DNA of 64,000 bases from Gemmatimonadota bacterium (GTDB lineage Bacteria > Latescibacterota > UBA2968 > GCA-2709665). Both the position numbers and the translations under genes were made by a program. The DNA is taken from contig JAPPJY010000043.1 of the NCBI GenBank assembly GCA_028874335.1, positions 1 to 64,000 on the forward strand, in the 5' to 3' direction. Below, in pieces: positions 42,540-51,632 of this stretch (positions are counted from its first letter, which is position 1; every line of letters starts with the position of its first letter). The notes beneath the pieces were generated by a model. It was not told the DNA's origin. It ran no database searches and was given only the letters and a program-made list of their open reading frames with translations.

Positions 42540-42971
42540 TCAGATATCCAGGACAACAAACGCCCGCCACCGCCCGTTGACGCGTTCCACGACAAACCGG
42601 TGGAGCGTGACGGCCTTCACGTCCACGATCAGATCGTGGCGTTTCATATCCAGTTCTTCGCCAACAAGGTCCGCCGACACCTTGAAGACGCTTTCATGCG
42701 CTTCCACGACGACGTTCGCGGGCCGCAGAAGAAGCCGATTCGCATCCTTGAAAAAGATCACTTCCTGTAGAAAATCGAACAGCAGCAAGTCGGGTTCTTC
42801 GGCCTCGAGCTTCACGGTTCGTCGTTCTCTCGGCGCCACGGAATCCAGGTCCGAAACCATGACGTTCAGCGTTGCTTCCGCGGCCGCGCGAAGTACCCCG
42901 CCGAGGTCTTCGCCCCAGGCTTCGAAAGCCACGTCCGCGATCGCGATATCTTCAATAAACCGATATGACAC
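42540..42971 (-). CDS. Archease
   Basis: Activator of the RtcB RNA ligase that promotes guanylylation and turnover. The 143 residues start YRFIEDIAIADVAFEAWGEDLG, and the conserved C-terminal VDVKAVTLHRFVVER is present with the expected acidic residues. It is separated from rtcB by a COG0523 GTPase gene on the same strand, a small variation on the usual archease-rtcB neighbourhood. Confidence 0.93.
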   Translation of the reverse strand: MSYRFIEDIAIADVAFEAWGEDLGGVLRAAAEATLNVMVSDLDSVAPRERRTVKLEAEEPDLLLFDFLQEVIFFKDANRLLLRPANVVVEAHESVFKVSADLVGEELDMKRHDLIVDVKAVTLHRFVVERVNGRWRAFVVLDI

Positions 42972-42990
42972 TGCGGCATCCCTTCCGTGG

Positions 42991-43878
42991 CTACACCTGA
43001 CAGGCTTCGAGTGCCACCAGAACCCTCACCCGCGCTTCCGCCGCGCCCCTGCCGATGAAGACGAGTTCCGTTCGGTCTGCTTCAAAGGGTTCCAGCGTCC
43101 ATCTGCCCCCCGCGAAATTGAAGAGAAATGCGGCATCGACGCATCGCAGGAATCCCTTCGAGCGGTACACGGACTTTGGCAGATTCTCCGCGAGACGTTC
43201 GAATTTCACGCGGTCCATGGGCATATCGGAAACGAAATCGAAGCTGTCGATTTCCACAAGACCGGTATGCGTTGCCCGTGTGCGCAAGTGCCTCTGACCC
43301 TTCTCGATAACGCCGAACAGAAGCCCGATGTCCACCGCGCATTTCAAAGTGCGCACGATGGACGCCTCGGGATTCACGCGCTCCAGCTGGGCGTCGACGG
43401 CATCAAGCTGTCCGGGCGTGACGAGGTCCACTTTGTTCAACAGGATCAAATCCGCGGATTCGAACTGGGTGGTGGTCACGTACCCCAGGTCGGGAAATCG
43501 CACCATGAGGTCCGCGTCCGCGATTACGACCACACTGTCCATGCGGACGCCCTGAAGGTTGTCCTCCACGTCGAAGATGACCGCATCCGGTTCCGCGACG
43601 CCGGTGGTTTCAACCACGATGAGCTCGGGACGCACCGTCTCGACGATTTCCCTGACCGCTTCCTCGAATTCACCTGCAAGAGAACAACAGACGCAACCTC
43701 CTGCAAGCTCGGTCATACGAATATGCTCGCCCTCCACGACCTTGCTGTCGATGGCGATTTCACCGAATTCGTTCATCAGAATCGCGATCCGCCGGTCGGC
43801 GCGCGCCACCAGGTGGCGCAGCAGCGTGGTCTTGCCGCTGCCCAACGAACCTGCAATCAGGATCATGGAGATCTTCAT
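42991..43878 (-). CDS. COG0523 (CobW/YjiA-like) GTPase
   Basis: A 295-residue G3E GTPase of the metal-handling COG0523 class: Walker A GSLGSGKTT (10-18), the metal-binding GGCVCC motif (60-65) and NKVD for guanine specificity. The C-terminal CobW domain is short. Such proteins insert or deliver metal ions, often Zn, Co or Mn. It is encoded between rtcB and archease, so delivery of a metal to the Mn-dependent ligase RtcB is possible; this is inference from gene order. Confidence 0.85.
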   Translation of the reverse strand: MKISMILIAGSLGSGKTTLLRHLVARADRRIAILMNEFGEIAIDSKVVEGEHIRMTELAGGCVCCSLAGEFEEAVREIVETVRPELIVVETTGVAEPDAVIFDVEDNLQGVRMDSVVVIADADLMVRFPDLGYVTTTQFESADLILLNKVDLVTPGQLDAVDAQLERVNPEASIVRTLKCAVDIGLLFGVIEKGQRHLRTRATHTGLVEIDSFDFVSDMPMDRVKFERLAENLPKSVYRSKGFLRCVDAAFLFNFAGGRWTLEPFEADRTELVFIGRGAAEARVRVLVALEACQV

Positions 43879-43952
43879 TTTCCCGTATCCATTTGACCCG
43901 GCATTTCCTGCCGGCTCGTACTCAGGCGCACGAACGCGGTCTGCAGCCAGGG

Positions 43953-45410
43953 CTACCCCTTCACGTTGCCGATGGGCGAGAAACGTACGACACGGCGGCT
44001 GAGCCCAGCCTCCCTGGTCGCTTCGATGACCTCGTCGATATCCTTGTACGCGCCGCCCGCCTCCTCCGCGAGTCCCGCAAAGGAAACGGACCGGACGTAG
44101 ATGCCGCGGGCTTCCATTTCCTGCTGAAGCCGCTTGCCGTGGAACTGCTTGCGCGCCTTCGTGCGACTCATCGTGCGTCCGCTCCCATGAGCCGAGGAAA
44201 AAAACGCCTGGCCTCCGTCAGACGACCCCGCAAGCAGATAGGAACCGGTCTCCATGCTGCCGCCGATGATCACCGGCTGACCGTGAGGTTTGAAAGCGTC
44301 GGGGACGCCGTCCATATCCGGTCCGAATGCCCGGGTCGCGCCTTTGCGGTGAACGAGCACCGTGCGACGCCGGCCGTCGACCACGTGTCGCTCGAGCTTG
44401 GCCGTGTTGTGCGCCACGTCGTACACCTGGCGCATCTCCATCTCCTCGGGGCTGCGTTTCAGTACGTCGGAGAACACCTCCCGGATGCGATGAAGAATCA
44501 CCTGCCGGTTCGCGAAGGACATGTTGATCGCGCACTTCATTGCGGCGAAATAGTCCTGGCCTTCCGGGGATTGGAACGGGGCGCACGCGAGTTCGCGGTC
44601 CCGGATTGAAATACCGTATTTTTTCTGCATCACCTTGAGAAAAACCCGCAGATAGTCGGTCGCCACCTGGTGGCCGAAACCCCGGCTGCCGCAGTGAAAC
44701 ATCACAACAACCTGGTTGGGAAGCGTAATGCCGAATGCCCGGGCCGCAGCCTCGTCGAACACCTGGCCGGGTCTTGCAACCTGGATTTCGAGGTAGTGGT
44801 TCCCCGAGCCGAGCGTACCGATCTGGTTGAAACCCCGCTCCACCGCCTTTCGGCTGATTTTCGCCGCGTCCGCGCCCGAAATGCAGCCGTTCTCCTCGGT
44901 CCGCTCGAGATCCTCCCGCCACCCGAAGTGATTCTCAACGCACCAACGCGCACCTTCCTGCACGACCGTTCGAAACTCGTCGTGCGAGATCTTCAGAAAA
45001 CCGGTACTCCCGACACCCGCCGGCACGCGGTCGAACAGACGGTCCACGAGTTTCCTGAGGTGGGGCCTGACCTCGTCGTACGTCAGATTGGTGGTCACCA
45101 GACGCATTCCGCAGTTGACGTCGAAGCCGATGCCTCCCGGCGAGATCACCCCCCGCTCAACGTCCATTGCTGCGACCCCACCAATGGGAAAACCGTATCC
45201 CCAGTGCCCGTCCGGCATGCAGAAGGCATAGTTCAGGATGCCCGGCAGCGTGGCCACGTTGGTCACCTGGTCGATGACGCCTCGGTCCATTTCCGCCATC
45301 AGTTTTCGCGTTGCGTAAATTCGCGCCGGGACCCGCATGCCCTTCTTGAATGAAGTCGGGATCTCCCACAGGGTGGGCGAAACCCGGGTTGCCTCGGGCG
45401 GGATGGGCAT
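43953..45410 (-). CDS. rtcB: RNA-splicing ligase RtcB
   Basis: Joins RNA ends bearing 2',3'-cyclic phosphate or 3'-phosphate to 5'-OH ends, using GTP and Mn2+. The 485 residues show GGIGFDVNCGMRLV (metal Cys/Asp), FHCGSRGFGHQV, YDVAHNTAKLE and SSAHGSGRTMSR, with the guanylylated His in the last block. It is followed by a COG0523 GTPase, archease and mobA on the same strand, so RNA repair is probably the theme of this group. Confidence 0.95.
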   Translation of the reverse strand: MPIPPEATRVSPTLWEIPTSFKKGMRVPARIYATRKLMAEMDRGVIDQVTNVATLPGILNYAFCMPDGHWGYGFPIGGVAAMDVERGVISPGGIGFDVNCGMRLVTTNLTYDEVRPHLRKLVDRLFDRVPAGVGSTGFLKISHDEFRTVVQEGARWCVENHFGWREDLERTEENGCISGADAAKISRKAVERGFNQIGTLGSGNHYLEIQVARPGQVFDEAAARAFGITLPNQVVVMFHCGSRGFGHQVATDYLRVFLKVMQKKYGISIRDRELACAPFQSPEGQDYFAAMKCAINMSFANRQVILHRIREVFSDVLKRSPEEMEMRQVYDVAHNTAKLERHVVDGRRRTVLVHRKGATRAFGPDMDGVPDAFKPHGQPVIIGGSMETGSYLLAGSSDGGQAFFSSAHGSGRTMSRTKARKQFHGKRLQQEMEARGIYVRSVSFAGLAEEAGGAYKDIDEVIEATREAGLSRRVVRFSPIGNVKG

Positions 45411-45419
45411 GTGTCGCTC

Positions 45420-46370
45420 CTATGAGTCGTGTTCGCAATCCGCGTAGTGGTCCCGTAATGGATCGAGGCCGAAGTCATTCTCCAGATCGCGCAATACGGA
45501 GTGAATGTGGTTCGCGTCGTTCTGGGTATTGTCGTATTCCACGAGATGAGTGGGCCCGTGAATCCGGTAGTAGTGTTTCTCCCCCGGGCGAATCCCGCCG
45601 GCCCAGGCAAAGTGCAACCGTTCCACCCCGGCCCTGCGGATTCTCGACAGGTGCGCTTCGCCGAGGTCCGCTCGAAGGTTCGACGCGTACAGTTTCAGAA
45701 TCCGCGTCACCGTTTCCTTCTGCGCCCGCGGCATTTCAGATACGGGAACGCCCGCCGGATCGCCGATCCGGGCCACCTTGCTGTTTCGGGTGAGGATGTC
45801 GCTTGGCGCCTCATCGGCGATTCGGGCCGCGGACTGCAGGTCTTCCGGCAATGCATTCAGAAGGCCCCGTGCCAGATCCTCTTCGTCTCGCAGCACGCGC
45901 CAGCCCGTCCTTTCTCCCGAGGGCACCCGCGCCGGGTTCGCGCCCCAGAAAGCCGGCGTGGACGCCACCTTCCTTTCGGCGCCGACCGAGACCGTCAACG
46001 ACAGATGGTGGCCGTCGATCCGCCAACCCCACGGGGCTGTTCCCGTAACGAGATCTCCGAAAAGCGTCAGAAAATACCCGTCCGGGTCCCTGCTGAAGCG
46101 CGATACCGACCGGGATTCGATTTCGCCGAGAATGCCCTCCAGGACCATGATGTCCAATGCCTTCTGATATCCGGAATCGCTGAGGGCGCTTCTCAGGAGA
46201 CGGTGCGCCGACTCCCGCTGCGCCGGTGACATCTCTTTGAAGGGCACGCCGTTTCGCTTTACGGGTACGTAGTTCCAGTTGTAACGTTCCTCGTGATCGA
46301 ACGCGTACAGAACCCGGCTCCGCTGGTCCGCACTCAGTTCGTTCATGAATTCCTGAGCTGCTCCAAGCAT
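45420..46370 (-). CDS. DUF3500 protein
   Basis: A 316-residue DUF3500 protein: FDHEERYNWNYVPVKRNGVPFKEM, then APWGWRIDGHHLSLTVSV, FWGANPARVPSG and a C-terminal GPTHLVEYDNTQNDANHIHSVLRD. The function is unknown; the conserved His/Asp/Glu residues suggest a metal enzyme. No signal peptide is seen. It starts the rtcB group, ending 10 bases before rtcB, but a link to RNA repair is not established. Confidence 0.88.
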   Translation of the reverse strand: MLGAAQEFMNELSADQRSRVLYAFDHEERYNWNYVPVKRNGVPFKEMSPAQRESAHRLLRSALSDSGYQKALDIMVLEGILGEIESRSVSRFSRDPDGYFLTLFGDLVTGTAPWGWRIDGHHLSLTVSVGAERKVASTPAFWGANPARVPSGERTGWRVLRDEEDLARGLLNALPEDLQSAARIADEAPSDILTRNSKVARIGDPAGVPVSEMPRAQKETVTRILKLYASNLRADLGEAHLSRIRRAGVERLHFAWAGGIRPGEKHYYRIHGPTHLVEYDNTQNDANHIHSVLRDLENDFGLDPLRDHYADCEHDS

Positions 46371-46426
46371 GGCAATCCTCCCCGTGGGGGTGCTGTTGGA
46401 TACGTTACTTTCTGTGTTTTGACGCG

Positions 46427-48493
46427 TTAGTTGGCCGAGTCGGCCGCAGCGGCGCGGAACTCCGCGACCGCCCGCTGACTGTTCGTCGATTCCCCCGATT
46501 TGAGCGCCACCCGGATCGGGTGTGGGTACGACTCCGAAGCGGCTGAAGAATCCGCGGGGACACCGGTCGTCACGTCGACGGATACCTCGTAGACGTCGTC
46601 GGGCTTCCAGAAATCACGCGACGCGCGTCCCGCCGTCGCGCGCGCCATAAAAGCCGTCCAGATCGGTACGGCGTCGCGGCCTCCAGTAATTCGCGTCTTC
46701 CTCCGGGTTTTCCGGTCGAATCCGACCCAGACGCAGGTCGCGAGGTCCGGAGTAAATCCGGTAAACCAGGCGTCCGTATGGTCGTTCGTCGTACCCGTCT
46801 TGCCCGCCGCGGGCCGGACGAATCCCCCGGATCGAACCCCGCGTCCGGTACCTCGCAGGATGACATTCTGAAGCAACCGGATCATAACGTAGGCATCCGC
46901 AGCGTCTATTTCGGGAACCGGCTGTATCCGGTGTTCGTATACCACCCGCCCCCCGGAATCTTCGATCCGCCGCACGAACGTCGGCTCCACGCGGACACCG
47001 TAGTTGGCGATTGTACCATAGACCGAGGCCATTTCCAGCGGTGAAACCTCATTCGCGCCCAGCGCGATGCTCGGATATGGGTCCAGTGGACTCCGTACCC
47101 CCAATCGTCGGCCCATTTCCACAACCCGTTCGGGGCCGATGAGATCCAGAACCTGCACGCTTGCTGAATTCGCGGAATTCACAAAAGCCCAGGCGGCCGT
47201 GGTCATACCCAGATACCGGTCCCTGAAATTCCTGGGCATCCATGGATTCCCGTTTACCGTGTAGGTCCTCGGCTCATCGTCAAACAACGTGACGGACGAT
47301 ATCTCTCCCGACGCGAGCGCCGCCAGATACACGACGGGCTTGAAACCCGAGCCCGGCTGGCGTCTTGCAGCTGTTGCCCGGTTGAAGTAGCTGATGAAGA
47401 TGTCACGGCCGCCCACCATCGCGCGGACGTATCCGGTCGCTGGTTCAAGGCTGACCAGAGCCGCCTGTAGGTATTCGCGCCTCGCCTCTTTGTCCGCACT
47501 TTCGTACGCGCCGAATCCAATCCGCTCATCAACATCCGCAAGTCCTTTCACAACAGACTTTTCCGCGACCTTCTGCATGTGAAAGTCCAATGTAGTGTAG
47601 ATATTCAAAGCACCAAAACTGAGCGCGGACCGTCCCCATTGCCGCACAACCTCGTCCTTGATGATTTCGACGAAGTAAGGCGTCCGATTCCTGTCGCGCA
47701 GTCGAGACGCCAGGGCCGGCGAGGCGGCGAGAGCGTCGTTCAACGCGTCTGTTTCAATGTAACCAGCCGCGCGCATGCGCCTCAGAACGTGGGCGGTACG
47801 AGCCGCGGCCTGCCTGCCGCCGTCCCGGAACGGGTTCAACGCCCCCGGCGAATTGGGCAGCCCGGCCAGCATGGCCGCCTCCGCAAGGTTCAGATCCGCG
47901 GCGGCCTTTCCGAAAAACGTCCGCGACGCATCCTCCACGCCGTACGCGTTGGTACCGAAGAAACTGCCGTTGATATAGATTTCCAGCAGCCTGTCCTTGG
48001 CCGATTCACCGTACAACCGTGAAAACATCGCCTCGAGTTGCACGGCCAGCAGCGCCTCCCGCACCTTCCGAAGATAGGTCTTCTCACGTGTCAGAAACAC
48101 ATTCTTGACGATCTGCTGGGTAATCGTGCTTCCGCCTCTGACTTTCCGGAAATGCCTCAGGTTCGCCGCGAACGCCCCGGCGATGCCTTTCAAGCTTACG
48201 CCCCGGTGGTGGTAAAACGACTCGTCTTCTGTCGCGATGACCGCGTTGACAAACCAGGGGCTCACCTGGTCCAGCCTCACCTGCCTGACCCGGCGGTTGA
48301 ATGTAAACAGCAACTCCCCTGTATCCGCGAAGATGTTCACACCCGCCTGGCTGCTCAACGCCTCGGGGTCCGGAGGAATTCGCGGAAGGGTCGTCAACAG
48401 CCAGGCGAAGCCAAGGCCGGCGACGAGCAACGCGTCGGCCGCAAGAAACATACCGGTCCGGGTCCAGTAGTTTCGAAGCAGGATCCCGCGCAT
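46427..48493 (-). CDS. Class A penicillin-binding protein (PBP1A-type)
   Basis: Bifunctional peptidoglycan glycosyltransferase and transpeptidase at the inner membrane. One transmembrane helix (about 15-36) is followed by a GT51 domain with EDESFYHHRG (catalytic Glu 89) and GGSTITQQIVKN, then a transpeptidase with SXXK (PGSGFKP), SXN (NSANSA) and KTG (AGKTGTTND). The 688-residue length is typical. Its start overlaps the stop of an upstream membrane-protein gene. Confidence 0.95.
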   Translation of the reverse strand: MRGILLRNYWTRTGMFLAADALLVAGLGFAWLLTTLPRIPPDPEALSSQAGVNIFADTGELLFTFNRRVRQVRLDQVSPWFVNAVIATEDESFYHHRGVSLKGIAGAFAANLRHFRKVRGGSTITQQIVKNVFLTREKTYLRKVREALLAVQLEAMFSRLYGESAKDRLLEIYINGSFFGTNAYGVEDASRTFFGKAAADLNLAEAAMLAGLPNSPGALNPFRDGGRQAAARTAHVLRRMRAAGYIETDALNDALAASPALASRLRDRNRTPYFVEIIKDEVVRQWGRSALSFGALNIYTTLDFHMQKVAEKSVVKGLADVDERIGFGAYESADKEARREYLQAALVSLEPATGYVRAMVGGRDIFISYFNRATAARRQPGSGFKPVVYLAALASGEISSVTLFDDEPRTYTVNGNPWMPRNFRDRYLGMTTAAWAFVNSANSASVQVLDLIGPERVVEMGRRLGVRSPLDPYPSIALGANEVSPLEMASVYGTIANYGVRVEPTFVRRIEDSGGRVVYEHRIQPVPEIDAADAYVMIRLLQNVILRGTGRGVRSGGFVRPAAGKTGTTNDHTDAWFTGFTPDLATCVWVGFDRKTRRKTRITGGRDAVPIWTAFMARATAGRASRDFWKPDDVYEVSVDVTTGVPADSSAASESYPHPIRVALKSGESTNSQRAVAEFRAAAADSAN

Positions 48494-49335
48494 CAGGGCC
48501 GACCTCCCGAACCGTCGAAGAGTGCGTCCATTGCCCGGGATTCCACGTCGAAACTGACGGGTGCACGTTCAGGATCGACGTAAACCAGCTCTCCTCGGTA
48601 GGCGCCGAGCCCGCTCTGAATCAGGATCTGGCTGACACGACCCGTCCGGAATTCCTGCACCAGGCGATTCCGTTCATCGGACCGGAATTGTTCAACGAAG
48701 ACCCGTTCCAGCCGCTCGCGCACGTCCGCCCGGATGGAATCCGCGACATTCACGGTGTCAGCGTCGCCGTGACGTTCGGTCTCGCCCGCGTGCCGGTACA
48801 CGGCATCGACCCGGCTGCGTATCCGGTCACGAAAACGCACGTCCGGCAAGACTGCCAGCTTCAGGAGGGACAACCCCAGATTGAATGCGCGAACGCTCTT
48901 CAGCAACTCTCGGGTTTCCCGCCCCTCGTTCCGTGAGCGTTCCGTACGCCAGACCGAGATAAAGGAAGGCATACCGGACTCCGGCACGCGGTCCACGTCG
49001 AAGCGAGCGTCAGCCACGGCATCGGTAAGGCCGCCGACCGCGGGTGTTTCCACCGTCTTCAACGAATCCCGTACCTGGGCCCGCGTGTCCAGCCGCTTCC
49101 ATAAAGCGCCCGACGTGGCGCGCCTTGCATTGTTCCGGTCCAACTCCTCGCCTAACCAAATCGCAATGCAGTTTGTCCGGTATTCCAGGAACGCGAAGAG
49201 TGCGCCCGCCGTACCCAGCAGTACCACACCGGCGGCGGTAACCCTCATCTTCCTGAACTTCAAGGGTGGGAATTCACGATCGACTGCCCGGCGGGACCGA
49301 CAAATACGCCGAAAGGTTCGATGCAGGAGATTCAT
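48493..49335 (-). CDS. Unknown membrane-anchored protein, PBP neighbour
   Basis: A 280-residue protein with a basic N terminus (RRICRSRRAVDREF), one predicted transmembrane helix (VTAAGVVLLGTAGALFAFLEY, about 32-52) and a long charged, mostly helical extracytoplasmic part. I recognise no domain. The stop overlaps the start of the PBP1A gene by one base, so the two are translated together. It could be a PBP1A activator or scaffold (role by context only), as dedicated partners exist for PBP1A in other bacteria. Confidence 0.6.
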   Translation of the reverse strand: MNLLHRTFRRICRSRRAVDREFPPLKFRKMRVTAAGVVLLGTAGALFAFLEYRTNCIAIWLGEELDRNNARRATSGALWKRLDTRAQVRDSLKTVETPAVGGLTDAVADARFDVDRVPESGMPSFISVWRTERSRNEGRETRELLKSVRAFNLGLSLLKLAVLPDVRFRDRIRSRVDAVYRHAGETERHGDADTVNVADSIRADVRERLERVFVEQFRSDERNRLVQEFRTGRVSQILIQSGLGAYRGELVYVDPERAPVSFDVESRAMDALFDGSGGRP

Positions 49336-49417
49336 CGCGATCTGATGCCGTCAAAAAAATCCCGCAACAGCGCGCCTGCTGCTGTAACGGGATCGGTGGG
49401 CGGATACCGGTCAATAA

Positions 49418-50440
49418 TCAGGCCGCAATACCCTCCATCTCCGGTACATATCGGCCATTGCGTGCGGCGCTGTTGCAGCTTGCCCTGTGATGGAATACTT
49501 TCTGTGCCGCCGCCACGTTGGCGGCCTGCCCGTTCCAGGCGGCGCGGGCGGGGTCCTGCAACGCCCTGCCGTACGAATAGCTGAGCTCCCAGGGGGCTCC
49601 GCCAATCCGATTCATGGCGTTGAGGTGCAGCGTGGAATGCTCCGGGCTCTGTCCCCCGGAAAGAAACACCACACCTGGAATCGAAGCGGGAACCGTACGC
49701 CGAAGGCACCGCACGGTCGCTTCGGCAACTTCCTCGACCCCTGCCTGGGCAGGACAATCGACGCCGGACAGAACCATACTGGCTTTCAGCAATGTGCCTT
49801 CCAGATTGACCCGGTGTTCTCCCAATTCCGTAAACACGCTGCGCAACACCCATTCTGTGACTTCCTCGCAGCGTTCGATGGTGTGACCCCCATCCATCAA
49901 GACTTCCGGTTCCACGATGGGTACCAGTCCCACTTCCTGGCACACGGCGGCGTAACGTGCGAGGGCGTGGGAATTGGCAAGGATGCACCCCCGCGTCGGA
50001 GTCCCGTCGCCAATCGCAATGGCGGCGCGCCATTTCGCGAACCTGGCGCCCCGCTCACGATATGCGTCCAGGCGGGCGCGGAGCCCGTCCAGACCCTCCG
50101 TTATCTGTTCGCCCGGAAATCCGGCCAGGGGGACCAGCCCCGCATCCGCCTTTATTCCGGGGATCATACCCCGATCCGCCAGCAACCGTGGAAAAGGAAC
50201 GCGGCCGTTCGCGGCCGTATTCAGCGTCTCTTCGTACAGGATGACGCCGCTGATGTAGTCCGACAGGCCCGGGGTCGTGAACAACATCTCGCGATAAGCC
50301 CTTCGGAAATCGGCCGTGGGTTCCAGGCCGATGTCCGCGAATCGCCTTGTGATTGTCCCCATACTCTCGTCCGCCGCCAGAATTCCTCTACCCGCCGGAA
50401 CAAGCGCGCGTGCCGTGGCTTCGAGTTCCCCTCTGGACAT
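49418..50440 (-). CDS. Fructose-bisphosphate aldolase, class I
   Basis: Cleaves fructose-1,6-bisphosphate to triose phosphates through a Schiff base. The 340-residue protein is of the eukaryotic-type class I family: GILAADESMGTITRRF, ARFAKWRAAI and the Schiff-base lysine in EGTLLKASMV. SGGQSPEHSTLHLNAMN binds phosphate and the C-terminal Ala-rich tail is typical. It is a single gene on the minus strand, with no neighbouring glycolysis genes. Confidence 0.94.
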   Translation of the reverse strand: MSRGELEATARALVPAGRGILAADESMGTITRRFADIGLEPTADFRRAYREMLFTTPGLSDYISGVILYEETLNTAANGRVPFPRLLADRGMIPGIKADAGLVPLAGFPGEQITEGLDGLRARLDAYRERGARFAKWRAAIAIGDGTPTRGCILANSHALARYAAVCQEVGLVPIVEPEVLMDGGHTIERCEEVTEWVLRSVFTELGEHRVNLEGTLLKASMVLSGVDCPAQAGVEEVAEATVRCLRRTVPASIPGVVFLSGGQSPEHSTLHLNAMNRIGGAPWELSYSYGRALQDPARAAWNGQAANVAAAQKVFHHRASCNSAARNGRYVPEMEGIAA

Positions 50441-50533
50441 CGTTTACGACCTCATCTCCCGGTGTCAACTTCGGACTTTCCCTGGCACCGTAGAATATAC
50501 GTTATAATCTGCGGATGTCCAGCAGATTCCGGT

Positions 50534-51490
50534 CTATCTGCGAGGATTGCCGTCGGTGGCCCTACTTGCCGATTCGGGTGTCTCGAGGGTCCAGACGTCG
50601 TTGTAGACGACGCTGCCCGCGATGGAACCGCTGTACCCGCCGAGCAGCCAGATTCTCCGTTGAAAGTCCAGACAGGGAAACGCGTGACGCACGCCCCAGG
50701 GCGCACAGCGGTGGGATTGCCGCCAATTCAGACCGTCTCCGGAGCACCAGACGTCGTTCACATTGATGGACGGTTCGATGGCGCCCCCGGCAATCCACAT
50801 TCTGCCGGCGTAAACAAACGAACCGTGGAACCGGCGCGGCGCCCATCCCGCATCGACCGCCAACTGCTTCCAGTTCGCACCGTCCGACGTACACCACACA
50901 TCGTTGTAATTGACCCGCCGGTCGTGGTAGTTTCCTCCTCCCAGAAGCCACATCCTGTTTCCGTGTTCGATAGCGGGAAACATGGCCCGAGGCGACCACG
51001 GCGAGCGCTTTGCAATCAGCTCCCAGCGATGTCCGTCGTCCGAGCACCAGACGTCGCCGTAATGCGTCCTTCTCTCCCAGTTGAGCCCGCCGAGAACCCA
51101 GATCCGCTCGTTGTAGACAATGCTGCCGAAAGCGCCTCGGCAACCCCACGGGGCGCGTTGTGTCACGCAATCCCAATGCCGGCCGTCGTTTGAACACCAG
51201 ACGTCGCCGAGTGTATGGACGCCGTCGAATCCGCCCATCAACCAGATGCGATCGCCCAGGACAACGCAGCCCGCAAGATTCCGGGCCGGCCATGGCGCCT
51301 GCCGCGAGAGGCATTCCCACGTCCTGCCGTCAGGAGATCGCCATACGTCGTTGAGGCGTGGGAAGTTCATCGGGCCCAGCATCTGCCAGCCGCCGAACAG
51401 CCACATGTGGTCCTTGAAAACCGCGGCCCCCGGCGAATCCCGGTGTGGCCACGGCGCGGATTCGGTAATGCGATGCCAATTCACCGTCAT
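50534..51490 (-). CDS. Kelch-like beta-propeller protein
   Basis: A 318-residue protein made of six Kelch-like blades. Each blade has IWLMGG or MWLLGG followed by (N/G)DVWCSXDGXXW; for example LNDVWRSPDGRTW, LGDVWCSNDGRHW, YGDVWCSDDGHRW. It probably folds into a propeller that binds protein or glycan. No signal peptide is visible from the ATG at 51490. The function is unknown. It is divergent from the membrane protein gene to its right. Confidence 0.75.
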   Translation of the reverse strand: MTVNWHRITESAPWPHRDSPGAAVFKDHMWLFGGWQMLGPMNFPRLNDVWRSPDGRTWECLSRQAPWPARNLAGCVVLGDRIWLMGGFDGVHTLGDVWCSNDGRHWDCVTQRAPWGCRGAFGSIVYNERIWVLGGLNWERRTHYGDVWCSDDGHRWELIAKRSPWSPRAMFPAIEHGNRMWLLGGGNYHDRRVNYNDVWCTSDGANWKQLAVDAGWAPRRFHGSFVYAGRMWIAGGAIEPSINVNDVWCSGDGLNWRQSHRCAPWGVRHAFPCLDFQRRIWLLGGYSGSIAGSVVYNDVWTLETPESASRATDGNPRR

Positions 51491-51632
51491 CCGGTACCTG
51501 ACCCTGCCGATCGACCCTTCGGTCTGCCGTCTACCGTTTTTCGATTTCCAACGCCGTGCTTTTCCGATATATTTGACACCGTCTGTCACCGAAAGCCTGA
51601 ACAGAAAGTCTCCCCTGCGGTTCTGCGACTCT

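Noticed and set aside
42577..43896. 439-codon plus-strand open frame
   Set aside because: Antisense to archease and the COG0523 GTPase.
49487..51193. 568-codon plus-strand open frame
   Set aside because: Antisense to aldolase and the Kelch-like gene; no recognisable domain.
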